NCBI GenBank assembly: GCA_913776825.1
Contig: CAJYPV010000026.1
Coordinates: 186,001 to 250,000, forward strand
DNA: 64,000 nucleotides
Reading direction: 5' to 3'
From: Burkholderiaceae bacterium
GTDB lineage: Bacteria > Pseudomonadota > Gammaproteobacteria > Burkholderiales > Burkholderiaceae_C
The notes beneath the pieces were generated by a model. The model searched no databases, was not told where the DNA came from, and saw only the letters and a list, made by a program, of their open reading frames with translations. Position numbers and translations under genes: made by a program. Shown here one piece after another: positions 1 to 8,555 of this stretch (positions are counted from its first letter, which is position 1; every line of letters begins with the position of its first letter).

Positions 1-81
1 CAGGCCTTGGCGGCTCAGGTAGTTCAACGCGCGGGTTTCGGCATCATCGCCGCGCGATTTTGTGGAGAGTGCCTTGAACAT
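1..81 (-). CDS. yraN: YraN family protein (UPF0102), 5' part only
   Basis: Read on the minus strand from the ATG at 81, the frame gives 27 residues beginning MFKALSTKSRGDDAETRALN and continuing YLSRQGL up to the window edge. The pattern G-x-x-AE-x-x-A-x-x-YL-x-x-x-G is the N-terminal signature of the YraN/UPF0102 nuclease-fold family, which is commonly found next to rsmI in proteobacteria. A GAGGGG stretch lies directly before the ATG. Only the first quarter of the gene is inside the window, so the catalytic core cannot be checked. The divergent position next to rsmI supports the call. Confidence 0.7.
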   Translation of the reverse strand, partial: MFKALSTKSRGDDAETRALNYLSRQGL

Positions 82-103
82 CCCCTCGTCTCCGTCCAGC
101 GCC

Positions 104-1030
104 ATGAGCGGGGCGGCAGCCGCCGCCGCCGGTCATCAACAGTATCCGGCGGGCACCCTCTATCTGGTGGCCACGCCGATCGGAAACTTGGCCGATATCA
201 GTCTTCGTGCGATTCATGTGCTGGGCCTGGTGGATGCGGTGGCCTGCGAGGACACCCGGGTCAGCGCTCAGCTGCTGCGCTGGCTGGGTCTGCACCGCCC
301 GATGATCGCGCTGCATCAGCACAATGAGCAGACCGCCGCCGAGGCGGTGGTCGCCCGGCTGCAGCAGGGCGAGCGCATCGCCTACATCAGCGATGCGGGC
401 ACGCCGGCGGTGTCCGATCCCGGCGCGGTGCTGGTCGCGGCCGCGCAGCGCGCTGGCGTGCGGGTGCTGCCGCTGCCCGGCGCCAGCAGCGCCATCACCG
501 CGCTGAGCGCCGCCGGCGATGCGCGGGCGCAGGGCTTTCGCTTTGTCGGCTTCCTGCCCACCAAGGCGGCCGAGCGCCGCGCCGCCGTGCAGTCGCTGGG
601 CGGCGCGCCTCACAGCCAGATCCTGTTCGAGGCGCCCCATCGCATCCAAGACCTGCTGGGGCTGCTCGCGGAGCTGGTGCCCGCCCAGTCGCTGACGCTC
701 TGCCGTGAGCTGACCAAGCAGTTCGAAACCGTTCACACCGCCCCGTGCAGCGATTTCCCGGCCTGGCTGGCCGCCGACAAGCAGCGCGAGCGCGGCGAAT
801 TCGTGCTGGTGCTGCATGCGGCGCCGCCGGTCGAGCACACCGGCCTGGCCGATGAGCCGCAGCGGGTGCTTCGGCTGCTGATGCGTGAATTGCCGCTGAA
901 GCAGGCGGTCGGCCTGGCGTCCGACATCAGCGGCGCGCCGCGCAATGCGCTGTATCAGCAGGCGCTGGCCTGGAAGCAGGGTGGAGCGGCCGACGCCGAC
1001 GCCGACGCCGACGAGTCCGACGACGCCTGA
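104..1030 (+). CDS. rsmI: 16S rRNA (cytidine(1402)-2'-O)-methyltransferase RsmI
   Basis: SAM-dependent tetrapyrrole-methylase-fold enzyme that 2'-O-methylates C1402 in the decoding centre of 16S rRNA. Visible family motifs are LYLVATPIGNLADISLRA near the N-terminus, then EDTRVSAQLL, HQHNEQ, SDAGTPAVSDPG and LPGASSAITAL, followed by FVGFLP. With the ATG at 104 the protein is 308 residues and has about 17 residues before the first core strand, close to E. coli RsmI. In-frame GTG (62) and TTG (74, with GGAG six bases upstream) would lengthen it but would overlap the divergent yraN start. The C-terminus ends in an Ala-Asp repeat encoded by four GCCGAC units (989-1012). Confidence 0.93.
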   Translation: MSGAAAAAAGHQQYPAGTLYLVATPIGNLADISLRAIHVLGLVDAVACEDTRVSAQLLRWLGLHRPMIALHQHNEQTAAEAVVARLQQGERIAYISDAGTPAVSDPGAVLVAAAQRAGVRVLPLPGASSAITALSAAGDARAQGFRFVGFLPTKAAERRAAVQSLGGAPHSQILFEAPHRIQDLLGLLAELVPAQSLTLCRELTKQFETVHTAPCSDFPAWLAADKQRERGEFVLVLHAAPPVEHTGLADEPQRVLRLLMRELPLKQAVGLASDISGAPRNALYQQALAWKQGGAADADADADESDDA

Positions 1031-1191
1031 GCGCGCATGGCGGCGCCGGATGGCGCCTGATCCAGTCTGACCGCATCTGACCGCGCCGCCAGACCCGTCG
1101 GCGCCGCTTCCTTTGCGGGCCTCCGGCGAGCCGGCGGACGCGGGAATCCATCCGCTGGGCAGGGCCGGAGCCGCTGCCTACAATCAGCCGC

Positions 1192-2655
1192 ATGATTTCG
1201 CGCGAACCCACTCTCGCCCGCCTGGTCACTGCGCGTGCCCAGTTGCTCGAACCTTTCGGGCTGACCGATCAAACCCTGGCGCAAGCCCTGCGGCTGATCA
1301 CCGAACACCGGGTCGACGATGCCGATCTCTACTTCCAGACCACCCGCTCCGAGGGCTGGAGCCTGGAAGAAGGCATCGTCAAGAGCGGCAACTTCTCGAT
1401 CGATCAAGGCGTGGGCGTGCGCGCCGTGGCGGGTGAGAAAACCGCCTTCGCCTATTCCGATGACATTTCCGAAGCCGCGCTGCTGGATGCCGCCCGAACC
1501 GTGCGCGCCATCGCCTCGGCCGGCCAGAGCCGCCGGGTGAAGGTGCCCAGCGAGCCGACCGTGGCCCCCAGCCGCGCGCTGTATGGCGATGCGGACCCGA
1601 TCGCCAGCCTGGACAGCACCCAAAAGGTCGCCCTGCTGGAGCGCGCCGAGAAAATGGCCCGCGCCAAGGATCCGCGCATCGTGCAGGTGATGGCCGGACT
1701 GGCGGCCGAGCATGAGGTCGTGCTGATCGCGCGCGCCGATGGCACCCTGGCCGCCGACGTGCGGCCGCTGGTGCGCCTGTCGGTGACGGTGATCGCGGAA
1801 AGCCAGGGCCGGCGTGAAGTCGGATCGGGCGGCGGCGGCGGTCGATTCGGGCTGGCCTATTTCACCGACGAGATGATCGCGTCCTATGTCGATCATGCGG
1901 TGAGCTCCGCGCTCACCAACCTCGAATCCCGACCGGCCCCGGCCGGCGAGATGACCGTGGTGCTGGGCCCGGGCTGGCCCGGCGTGCTGTTGCACGAGGC
2001 GGTCGGCCACGGTCTGGAAGGCGACTTCAATCGCAAGGGATCGAGCACCTTCTCGGGTCGGATCGGTGAGCGGGTTGCGTCCAAGGGCGTGACGGTGCTG
2101 GACGACGGCACGCTGCCGGACCGCCGCGGCTCGCTGAACGTTGACGACGAGGGATGTGCCTCGCAGCGCAATGTGCTGATCGAGGACGGCATCCTGAAGG
2201 GCTACATCCAGGACGCGATGAATGCGCGGCTGATGAAGGTCGCGCCCACCGGCAATGGCCGTCGTGAAAGCTATGCCCACATGCCGATGCCGCGCATGAC
2301 CAACACCTACATGCTGGGCGGCGACAAGGACCCGCAGGAAATCATCGCCAGCATCAAGAAGGGTCTGTACGCGACCAACTTCGGTGGCGGACAGGTGGAT
2401 ATCACATCGGGCAAGTTCGTCTTCTCTGCCAGCGAAGCCTTCTGGGTGGAAAACGGCAAGATCCAGTACCCGGTGAAGGGCGCGACGCTGATCGGCAACG
2501 GCCCGGATGCGATGAACCGCGTCAGCATGATCGGCAATGACATGCAGCTCGACACCGGCATCGGCGTCTGCGGCAAGGAAGGCCAGAGCGTGCCGGTGGG
2601 CGTCGGCCAGCCCACGCTGCGCATCGACGGCCTGACCGTCGGCGGCACGGCCTGA
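1192..2655 (+). CDS. tldD: Metalloprotease TldD
   Basis: 487-residue TldD, which with TldE/PmbA forms a heteromeric zinc protease that degrades unfolded peptides; in E. coli it matures microcin B17 and is implicated in CcdA turnover. The zinc motif HEAVGH is at residues 268-273, followed by GLEGDFNRKG as in the family. The Gly-rich segment GSGGGGGRFGLAYF precedes the C-terminal domain. Length matches E. coli TldD (481). The ATG at 1192 begins MISREPTLARL. The partner tldE is not in the window, which is usual because the two genes are often unlinked. The gene stands alone between rsmI and the aroG attenuator. Confidence 0.96.
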   Translation: MISREPTLARLVTARAQLLEPFGLTDQTLAQALRLITEHRVDDADLYFQTTRSEGWSLEEGIVKSGNFSIDQGVGVRAVAGEKTAFAYSDDISEAALLDAARTVRAIASAGQSRRVKVPSEPTVAPSRALYGDADPIASLDSTQKVALLERAEKMARAKDPRIVQVMAGLAAEHEVVLIARADGTLAADVRPLVRLSVTVIAESQGRREVGSGGGGGRFGLAYFTDEMIASYVDHAVSSALTNLESRPAPAGEMTVVLGPGWPGVLLHEAVGHGLEGDFNRKGSSTFSGRIGERVASKGVTVLDDGTLPDRRGSLNVDDEGCASQRNVLIEDGILKGYIQDAMNARLMKVAPTGNGRRESYAHMPMPRMTNTYMLGGDKDPQEIIASIKKGLYATNFGGGQVDITSGKFVFSASEAFWVENGKIQYPVKGATLIGNGPDAMNRVSMIGNDMQLDTGIGVCGKEGQSVPVGVGQPTLRIDGLTVGGTA

Positions 2656-2747
2656 TCGTTGGCGCTGGGCCAGAAGCGTGAGCATCGGTCGGCCGCTCGC
2701 CCGTTCACACGTCGTGACAACGTCGTGCGGCAGTCACACCTCGGCGC

Positions 2748-2777
2748 TTGACGGCGCCGGGTGCGCACGTGCACTAT
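2748..2777 (+). promoter_or_regulatory. Candidate sigma-70 promoter of the aroG leader
   Basis: A -35 box TTGACG (2748-2753) is separated by 18 bp from the weak -10 box CACTAT (2772-2777). The expected start of transcription, 7-9 bases beyond, falls at about 2784-2786, right at the leader-peptide ATG (2786). This agrees with the absence of a recognisable Shine-Dalgarno sequence there and would make the leader peptide leaderless. The boxes are seen; the start site is inferred. Confidence 0.4.
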
Positions 2778-2785
2778 CAGTCCCT

Positions 2786-2863
2786 ATGCGTTCTGTCGGC
2801 CAGTTTTATTTTGCTTATTTTTGGTTCTCGCACCGCCCCGGCGGAGGAGAGGCGAACGCATAA
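2786..2863 (+). CDS. Aromatic amino acid leader peptide of the aroG attenuator
   Basis: A 25-codon frame from ATG 2786 to TAA 2861-2863, starting MRSVGQ and continuing FYFAYFWF (codons 2804-2827), then SHRPGGGEANA. Seven of eight consecutive residues are aromatic (four Phe, two Tyr, one Trp), the hallmark of a regulatory leader peptide, as in pheL and trpL. The stall codons lie just before two overlapping GC-rich pairing segments (2833-2844), and an intrinsic terminator (2887-2921) follows before the DAHP synthase gene. Ribosome stalling at Phe/Tyr/Trp codons should mask 2833-2837 and free 2837-2844 to pair with the terminator arm. Finishing translation at TAA would favour termination. No clear ribosome-binding site precedes the ATG. 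Confidence 0.8.
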   Translation: MRSVGQFYFAYFWFSHRPGGGEANA

Positions 2864-2921
2864 GCAAGCGCCACTGAATCCTCAAGAAACCGCCGGGCCC
2901 ACCAGCCCGGCGGTTTTTTTT
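2837..2921 (+). terminator. Transcription attenuator: terminator with competing antiterminator
   Basis: The terminator arms CCGCCGGGC (2890-2898) and GCCCGGCGG (2905-2913) pair perfectly around a CCACCA loop, are extended by AAA/TTT, and run into eight T residues (2914-2921). The left arm CCGCCGGG (2890-2897) is also exactly complementary to CCCGGCGG (2837-2844) inside the leader reading frame, forming the antiterminator. CCGCC (2833-2837) can in turn pair with GGCGG (2840-2844). These are the 1:2, 2:3 and 3:4 pairings of classical ribosome-mediated attenuation. The terminator sits 77 bases before the aroG start. Confidence 0.85.
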
Positions 2922-2997
2922 CGCCGGTCGGGGGAGCGGCGGGAGGATGGCCCGAAGCGGCCGCGCATCCCCAACGACCTCAATGAAAGCGTCACCC

Positions 2998-4137
2998 ATG
3001 AATGCCAAGTCGACCAGTCCTTATCCCACCTCGCCGCAGGCGGAGCGCTGGTATTCGCCGCAGGACAAGACCAGCCAGACCGACGACGAACGCATCCTGG
3101 ATATCACGCCCTTGCCGCCTCCCGAACACCTCATCCGCTTCTTCCCGATCCGTGGCACCGCCATGGAGCAACTGGTGGTGGGCACCCGCCAGCGCATCCG
3201 CGACATCATGCAGCGCCGCGATGACCGGCTGCTGGTGATCATCGGTCCGTGCTCGATCCACGATCCGGTGGCCGCGCTGGACTACGCCCGTCGGCTGGTG
3301 CCGCTGCGCGCGCAGTACGGCGACACGCTGGAAATCGTGATGCGGGTCTATTTCGAGAAGCCCCGCACCACCGTCGGCTGGAAAGGCCTGATCAACGATC
3401 CGTACCTGGACGAGAGCTACCGCATCGATGAAGGCCTGCGCATCGCGCGCCAGTTGCTGCTGGAGATCAACCGGCTCGGCATGCCGGCCGGATCGGAATT
3501 CCTCGACGTGATCTCGCCGCAGTACATCGGCGACCTGATCAGCTGGGGCGCGATCGGCGCGCGCACGACCGAAAGCCAGGTGCACCGCGAGCTGGCGTCC
3601 GGACTGTCCGCGCCCATCGGCTTCAAGAACGGCACCGACGGCAACATCAAGATCGCCACCGATGCCATCCAGGCGGCGGCGCGGCCGCATCACTTCCTGT
3701 CGGTTCACAAGAACGGGCAAGTGGCGATCGTCGAGACCAAGGGCAATCCGGACTGTCACGTCATCCTGCGCGGTGGCAAGACGCCGAACTATGACGCCTC
3801 CAGCGTGGCCGCGGCCTGCGCCGATCTGGAAGCGTCCAAGCTGGACACGCGCCTGATGGTTGATTGCTCCCATGCCAACAGCAGCAAGCAGCATGAGCGG
3901 CAACTGGTCGTGGCGCGCGACATCGCGGGCCAGATCCGCGAAGGCAGCACCCGCATCTTCGGCGTCATGGTGGAAAGCCATCTGAAGGGCGGTGCGCAGA
4001 AGTTCAGCCCCGGCAAGGACGATCCGGCGCAGCTGGAATACGGCAAGAGCATCACCGATGCCTGCCTGGCCTGGGACGATTCGCTCGAGGTGCTGCAGGT
4101 CTTGAGCGACGCGGTGCGCGCTGCCCGCTCGGCTTGA
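2998..4137 (+). CDS. aroG: 3-deoxy-7-phosphoheptulonate (DAHP) synthase, AroFGH class I
   Basis: First enzyme of the shikimate pathway, condensing phosphoenolpyruvate and erythrose 4-phosphate. The 379-residue protein from ATG 2998 carries the class I alpha signatures: IIGPCSIHDP, MRVYFEKPRTTVGWKG, AGSEFLDVISPQYIGDLISWGAIGAR, GFKNGTDG, the metal-site segment DCSHANSSK, and VMVESHLKGG. Upstream in-frame starts at 2947 and 2983 would add an unconserved tail overlapping the terminator exit. Expression is very probably set by the aromatic attenuator just upstream. Which amino acid inhibits the enzyme itself cannot be read from sequence, so the symbol denotes the family. aroK and aroB are far away at 57-59 kb. 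Confidence 0.94.
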   Translation: MNAKSTSPYPTSPQAERWYSPQDKTSQTDDERILDITPLPPPEHLIRFFPIRGTAMEQLVVGTRQRIRDIMQRRDDRLLVIIGPCSIHDPVAALDYARRLVPLRAQYGDTLEIVMRVYFEKPRTTVGWKGLINDPYLDESYRIDEGLRIARQLLLEINRLGMPAGSEFLDVISPQYIGDLISWGAIGARTTESQVHRELASGLSAPIGFKNGTDGNIKIATDAIQAAARPHHFLSVHKNGQVAIVETKGNPDCHVILRGGKTPNYDASSVAAACADLEASKLDTRLMVDCSHANSSKQHERQLVVARDIAGQIREGSTRIFGVMVESHLKGGAQKFSPGKDDPAQLEYGKSITDACLAWDDSLEVLQVLSDAVRAARSA

Positions 4138-4232
4138 GCAACAATCCGCTCCGATGGGCCGAACGGTGACCGGTTGAGCTGCCGAAGGCCCGACGTCCGG
4201 CATCGCGCCGGGCGTCCTCGGGGAGGACAGGA

Positions 4233-4544
4233 ATGCGCAGTGACATCACCGTCGTGCTGGGGCCGAATCGGACCTTGCATCTGACGGTCGAGGCCCAGGA
4301 CGCGTGGCCGTTTGGCACCGCGCGCGATTGGCTGGATCAACAGTTCGTCTTGCACCGTTGCGAGCCTTTGCGGCGCTCCGGCAAGGTGTTGCTGACCGAC
4401 AAGGTGCTGGCCGTCGCGGCCGCGCTGGCGGTGTCGGGTTTTGCGGATGCGACGACCGCGAACGAGTTCGCTCGCGCCGCCGCTGGTGCGCTCGGCAAAT
4501 CGCCGGTGACGGTGGATGTGGCGAGGATGAGCGTCAGCTGTTGA
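4233..4544 (+). CDS. Conserved hypothetical small protein
   Basis: 103-residue protein starting MRSDITVVLGPNRTLHLTVE. A good ribosome-binding site (GGGAGGA, about 4220-4226) supports the ATG at 4233. No signal peptide or convincing membrane segment is visible. The N-terminal half looks like beta strands, and the C-terminal half is an Ala-rich helix (VLAVAAALAVSGFADATTANEFARAA). I do not recognise the family. It follows aroG by 95 bp on the same strand with no terminator seen between them, so it may be co-transcribed and share the aromatic attenuator. Confidence 0.6.
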   Translation: MRSDITVVLGPNRTLHLTVEAQDAWPFGTARDWLDQQFVLHRCEPLRRSGKVLLTDKVLAVAAALAVSGFADATTANEFARAAAGALGKSPVTVDVARMSVSC

Positions 4545-4592
4545 GCCGACGCGACCCTGCAAGGCGCGGTGCCGCCTGGCAGCGCGTCGGTT

Positions 4593-5210
4593 TCAGGCGA
4601 TCCGCAGCATCTGCAGCGCCGGCAACTGCCAGTTCCACTGCAGCGCTGCGAGTCGCAGCGCGGCCACGCCGATCATGCCCAGCACGAAGGCCCAGCGGAC
4701 CGACACACCGGCCGCCTTGAGCAGGAAATACAGCGCGATGCCGCCGATCGCGGCCGTGGCATAGATGTCCTTGCGCAGCAGCAGCGGCGCCTGGCCGCTC
4801 AGCACATCCCGCAGCACGCCGCCTCCGCAGGCGGTGAGCGTGCCCATCAGCAGGGCCGGCAGGGGCTTGACGCCCTGTTCCTCGGCGATCTCGGTGCCGC
4901 ACAGCGCGAACAACGCGAGTCCGAGCGCATCCACCACCTTGAGAATCAGCAGGCCATGTTCCGGGAACGGGCCGAAGGCCAGCGCCGCGAGCGCGCTGAC
5001 GATGATGACCAGCAGATAGCGGGTGTCCTTCATCCAGAACACCGGATGGCGATTGAGCAGCAGATCGCGCAGCGTGCCGCCGCCGACCGCCGTCATCGCA
5101 GCCAGCACCAGCAGACCGAACAGGTCCAGCCCCGCCTGCATCGCGGCCAGCGCGCCGCTGATGGCGAACACGGCCACGCCCATCAAATCGAACCAGTAGA
5201 TCATCGGCAT
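4593..5210 (-). CDS. Trimeric intracellular cation (TRIC) channel family protein, YicG/UPF0126-like
   Basis: 205-residue integral membrane protein from ATG 5210 (MPMIYWFDLMGVAVFAISGA). It contains two homologous UPF0126 repeats with the characteristic motifs AMTAVGGGTLRDLLL and TLTACGGGVLRDVLSG, each next to membrane helices, about seven predicted in total. Length equals E. coli YicG (205). A longer in-frame extension upstream is Arg-rich, lacks family similarity and was trimmed. Prokaryotic TRIC proteins form trimeric cation channels; the physiological role is not established. It converges with the gene to its left. Confidence 0.9.
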   Translation of the reverse strand: MPMIYWFDLMGVAVFAISGALAAMQAGLDLFGLLVLAAMTAVGGGTLRDLLLNRHPVFWMKDTRYLLVIIVSALAALAFGPFPEHGLLILKVVDALGLALFALCGTEIAEEQGVKPLPALLMGTLTACGGGVLRDVLSGQAPLLLRKDIYATAAIGGIALYFLLKAAGVSVRWAFVLGMIGVAALRLAALQWNWQLPALQMLRIA

Positions 5211-5448
5211 AGGGCGGGGAGTGTAGGACGCTCGCCCGGCGGCCTGCGCGATCCGTGCGGAGCGCGCGGCAGCGCCGAGGGCGGCTGTCGCCACGCCATG
5301 GGACTTGAAATCGCGACGCCCCGCCTCATGTGCCTCGCTCTCCCCGAGCGACCGCCGGGGAATGCTGCTGGCCCGGTCCGGCAGCGTTGACAATGTCGGC
5401 CTCGCGCGTCGGCGCCTTTCCGCATCAATCCGCAAATCAGAACGAGTG

Positions 5449-7350
5449 ATGGACAAGCAAACCCATTCCTTCCAGGCCGAGGTCAAGCAGATCCTGCATC
5501 TGGTGACCCATTCGCTCTACTCGAACAAGGAGATCTTCCTGCGCGAGTTGGTCAGCAACGCCTCTGACGCCTGCGACAAGCTGCGCTTCGAGGCCCTGGA
5601 CAACACCGCGCTGTTCGAGGATCAACCCAATCTGGAGATCCGTGTCGCTTTCGATCCGGCCGCCCGCACGGTGACGATCAGCGACAACGGCATCGGCCTG
5701 TCGACGGAGGAGGCGATCGCCCACCTCGGCACCATCGCCAAGAGCGGCACCCGCGAATTCATGGCCAAGCTCGAGGGCGACCAGAAGAAGGACGCCAACC
5801 TGATCGGCCAGTTCGGCGTCGGCTTCTATTCCGGCTTCATCGTGGCGGACCGCATCACCGTCGAATCCCGCCGCGCCGGCCTGCCGGCCGAGCAGGGCGT
5901 GCGCTGGTCGTCGGAAGGCACCGGGGATTTCGAGGTCGAGTCCATCACCAAGCCCGGCCGCGGTACCGACGTCATCCTGCATCTGCGCGAAGGCGAGGAG
6001 GAATTCCTCAAGACCTGGCGCCTGAAGTCGGTGATCAGCAAGTATTCGGATCACATCTCGCTGCCCATCCTGATGCGCAAGGAGGAATGGGATCCGGAGA
6101 AGACCGAGCCGGTCATCCAGGACGAGTGGGAAGCGGTCAACAAGGCGTCGGCGCTCTGGACCCGCAGCAAGAGCGACATCACCCAGGACGAGTACGACAG
6201 CTTCTACAAGCAGATCAGCTACGACACCGAAGCGCCGCTGGCCTTCACCCACAACCGGGTGGAAGGCCGCAGCGAATACACGCAACTGCTCTATATCCCG
6301 GCCAAGGCGCCGTTCGACCTCTGGAACCGCGACAAGCGCGGCGGCGTCAAGCTGTATGTGAAGCGCGTCTTCATCATGGACGACGCCGAAGCGCTGATGC
6401 CGGTCTACCTGCGCTTCGTGAAGGGCGTGATCGATTCGGCGGATCTGCCGCTGAACGTCAGCCGCGAGCTGCTGCAGGAAAGCCGCGATGTGAAGGCGAT
6501 CCGCGAAGGCTCGACCAAGCGGGTGCTGTCGATGCTGGAATCGCTGGCCAACAGCGAGGACGTCTCCGACAAGGACAAATACGCCCGCTTCTGGAAGGAC
6601 TTCGGCCAGCTGCTGAAGGAAGGCGTGGGCGAAGACCATGCCAACCAGGAACGCCTGGTCAAGCTGCTGCGTTTTGCCTCGACCCATGCGGACGAAGGCG
6701 TGAGCTTCCAGGACTATCTGTCGCGCATGAAGGAGGGCCAGGAGGCCATCTACTACATCAGCGCGGACAACCTGGCCGCTGCCAAGAACAGCCCGCAGCT
6801 CGAGATCTTCCGCAAGAAGGGCATCGAGGTGCTGCTGCTGGTGGACCGTGTCGACGAATGGATGCTCTCGCATCTCTATGAATTCGAAGGCAAGTCGCTG
6901 CAGTCGGTGGCCAAGGGCTCGATCGACCTGGGCGCGCTGCAGGACGACGAAGAAAAGAAGAAGGCCGAGGAAGCCGCCGAAACCTTCAAGCCCATGCTGG
7001 AGCGGCTGAAGACCGCGCTGGAAGGCCGCGCCAAGGATGTGCGCGTGACCACGCGTCTGGTGGATTCGCCGGCCTGCATCGTGGTGGAGGAAGGCGACAT
7101 CAGCGGCCACCTGGCCCGCATGCTCAAGCAGGCCGGTCAGAGCGCGCCGCCGTCGCAGCCCACGCTGGAAGTCAACCCCGAGCACGCGCTGGTGCGCAAG
7201 CTGGGCGAGATCAGCGAGCAGCCCGACACTGCCGACCGCTTCAAGGACATGGCGCTGGTGATGTTCGACCAGGCGCTGCTGGCCGAAGGCGGCGTGCTGG
7301 AAGATCCGGCGGCCTATGTGCGCCGCGTCAACGCGCTGCTGCTGAGCTGA
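5449..7350 (+). CDS. htpG: Molecular chaperone HtpG (Hsp90)
   Basis: 633-residue cytosolic Hsp90. The GHKL ATPase domain shows [13 protein letters not shown] (catalytic Glu33, Asn37), DNGIGLS (79-85) and [11 protein letters not shown] (120-130). The middle domain contains [14 protein letters not shown] and LNVSRELLQ. The C-terminal dimerisation domain ends [14 protein letters not shown]. coli HtpG is 624 residues. The start [12 protein letters not shown] at 5449 matches the conserved N-terminus; upstream in-frame codons are unconserved. A strong hairpin (7369-7395) lies between it and the convergent srkA. Confidence 0.97.
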   Translation: MDKQTHSFQAEVKQILHLVTHSLYSNKEIFLRELVSNASDACDKLRFEALDNTALFEDQPNLEIRVAFDPAARTVTISDNGIGLSTEEAIAHLGTIAKSGTREFMAKLEGDQKKDANLIGQFGVGFYSGFIVADRITVESRRAGLPAEQGVRWSSEGTGDFEVESITKPGRGTDVILHLREGEEEFLKTWRLKSVISKYSDHISLPILMRKEEWDPEKTEPVIQDEWEAVNKASALWTRSKSDITQDEYDSFYKQISYDTEAPLAFTHNRVEGRSEYTQLLYIPAKAPFDLWNRDKRGGVKLYVKRVFIMDDAEALMPVYLRFVKGVIDSADLPLNVSRELLQESRDVKAIREGSTKRVLSMLESLANSEDVSDKDKYARFWKDFGQLLKEGVGEDHANQERLVKLLRFASTHADEGVSFQDYLSRMKEGQEAIYYISADNLAAAKNSPQLEIFRKKGIEVLLLVDRVDEWMLSHLYEFEGKSLQSVAKGSIDLGALQDDEEKKKAEEAAETFKPMLERLKTALEGRAKDVRVTTRLVDSPACIVVEEGDISGHLARMLKQAGQSAPPSQPTLEVNPEHALVRKLGEISEQPDTADRFKDMALVMFDQALLAEGGVLEDPAAYVRRVNALLLS

Positions 7351-7368
7351 TGAGCTGACGAGCGGAGG

Positions 7369-7395
7369 CGGCCTCATCCGATTCGGATGGGGCCG
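7369..7395. terminator. Hairpin between convergent htpG and srkA, no T tract
   Basis: CGGCCTCATCCG (7369-7380) pairs with CGGATGGGGCCG (7384-7395) around an ATT loop: twelve pairs including one G-T. There is no T run on either side, so it is not a canonical intrinsic terminator. Its place between two convergent genes suggests a shared transcript-end or stabilising structure. Confidence 0.4.
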
Positions 7396-7452
7396 CGCGC
7401 GCCGGACCAGGAGTTCGGCGCCGGCCAGCTGCGCCTGCGGCAGCGAGCCGGT

Positions 7453-8478
7453 TCAGTCCCAGCTCGGCAGGCCGTTCTGTTTGGCGGCCTCGGTCTGCAT
7501 GGCGTCGAGTTGATCGCGCAGCTTGACCACCTGATCCGCCCAGTAATTGGGCGTGCCGAACCACGGGAAGGCCAACGGGAAGGCGGGGTCATCCCATCGC
7601 CGCGCCAGCCAGGCGCTGTGGTGAATCATGCGCTGAGTGCGCAGCGCTTCCACGAGGCGAAGCTCTCGCCAGTCGAATTCCCGCACGCTCTCATAGCCGT
7701 CGAGCAGCGCATCGAGCTGCCGGCGCGCCGCGTCCGGATCGCCGGACAGCAGCATCCACAGATCCTGCACCGCCGGGCCTTGCGCGGCGTCGTCCAGGTC
7801 GACGAAATGCGGGCCCTGATCGGGCGTCCACAAGATGTTGCCGGGATGGCAATCGCCATGCAGACGCACGGTGCTGCGGTCGGGCAGGGCATGGAAGGCG
7901 GCATCGATCGCCTCGATGCATTGGCCGGCGACGGCATGCCAGTTGGCCGACAACTCGGGCGGCAGCACCTCCTGCGCGAGCAGCCAGTCGCGTGCATCGC
8001 GCGCCGGCGCGGCGCTGTTCCACTGCACACGGTGGGCGAACGGCTGTCGACGTCCCACCTCATGCAGGCGGGCCAGCAAGCGTCCGATCCAGCGCAGGAC
8101 CTCGGGATCTTCGAGCTCCGGGGCCCGTCCGCCCTGGCGCGGCGACACCGAAAAGCGGTGGCCCTGGAAGTGGCCGAGGGTGCCGGTCTGGCCGTTGATC
8201 TGCAGCGGCAGCGGCGCGACGACCGGGACCTCGGCCTCCTTGAGCTCCTGCGCGAACTGGTGTTCTTCCAGGATCTGCGCATCGGACCATCGTCCGGGCC
8301 GATAGAACTTGGCCACGACCGCGCCGCCTTCCTCCAGATGGGCTTGCAGGACGCGGTTCTCGTAGGAATTGAGCTGAAGCAATCGGCCGTCCGGATGCAG
8401 GCCGGCGTCTTCGAGCGCGTCCAGCATCAGTTCGGGCGTGAGGTGGCCAAAGTCGGCCGGTGACGTGTGCATCTGCAA
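7453..8478 (-). CDS. srkA: Serine/threonine stress-response kinase, SrkA/YihE family
   Basis: 341-residue kinase of the choline-kinase/APH fold. Motifs: VVAKFYRPGRW with putative ATP-binding Lys57, catalytic loop LHGDCHPGN (206-214), and metal-binding VDLDD (226-230). E. coli SrkA (328 residues) phosphorylates Ser/Thr and counteracts the MazF toxin during Cpx-linked stress. The N-terminus MQMHTSPADFGHLTPELMLDAL matches the family; ATG 8472 is an equally possible start. It is transcribed alone, convergent with htpG. Confidence 0.93.
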   Translation of the reverse strand: MQMHTSPADFGHLTPELMLDALEDAGLHPDGRLLQLNSYENRVLQAHLEEGGAVVAKFYRPGRWSDAQILEEHQFAQELKEAEVPVVAPLPLQINGQTGTLGHFQGHRFSVSPRQGGRAPELEDPEVLRWIGRLLARLHEVGRRQPFAHRVQWNSAAPARDARDWLLAQEVLPPELSANWHAVAGQCIEAIDAAFHALPDRSTVRLHGDCHPGNILWTPDQGPHFVDLDDAAQGPAVQDLWMLLSGDPDAARRQLDALLDGYESVREFDWRELRLVEALRTQRMIHHSAWLARRWDDPAFPLAFPWFGTPNYWADQVVKLRDQLDAMQTEAAKQNGLPSWD

Positions 8479-8555
8479 GGAAAACGGCGCTGACGCGCCT
8501 CCGGTCAGCGAAGGGAGGCGTGTAGCTTAGCGCCGCAAGGGCGAGCGCGTTCGAC

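Noticed and set aside
955..2685. 576-codon minus-strand frame opposite tldD
   Set aside because: Mirror frame caused by high GC; composition is His/Arg/Ala-rich without family motifs, and tldD on the other strand is certain.
5437..7377. 646-codon minus-strand frame opposite htpG
   Set aside because: Antisense shadow of a well-conserved gene; no recognisable domain.
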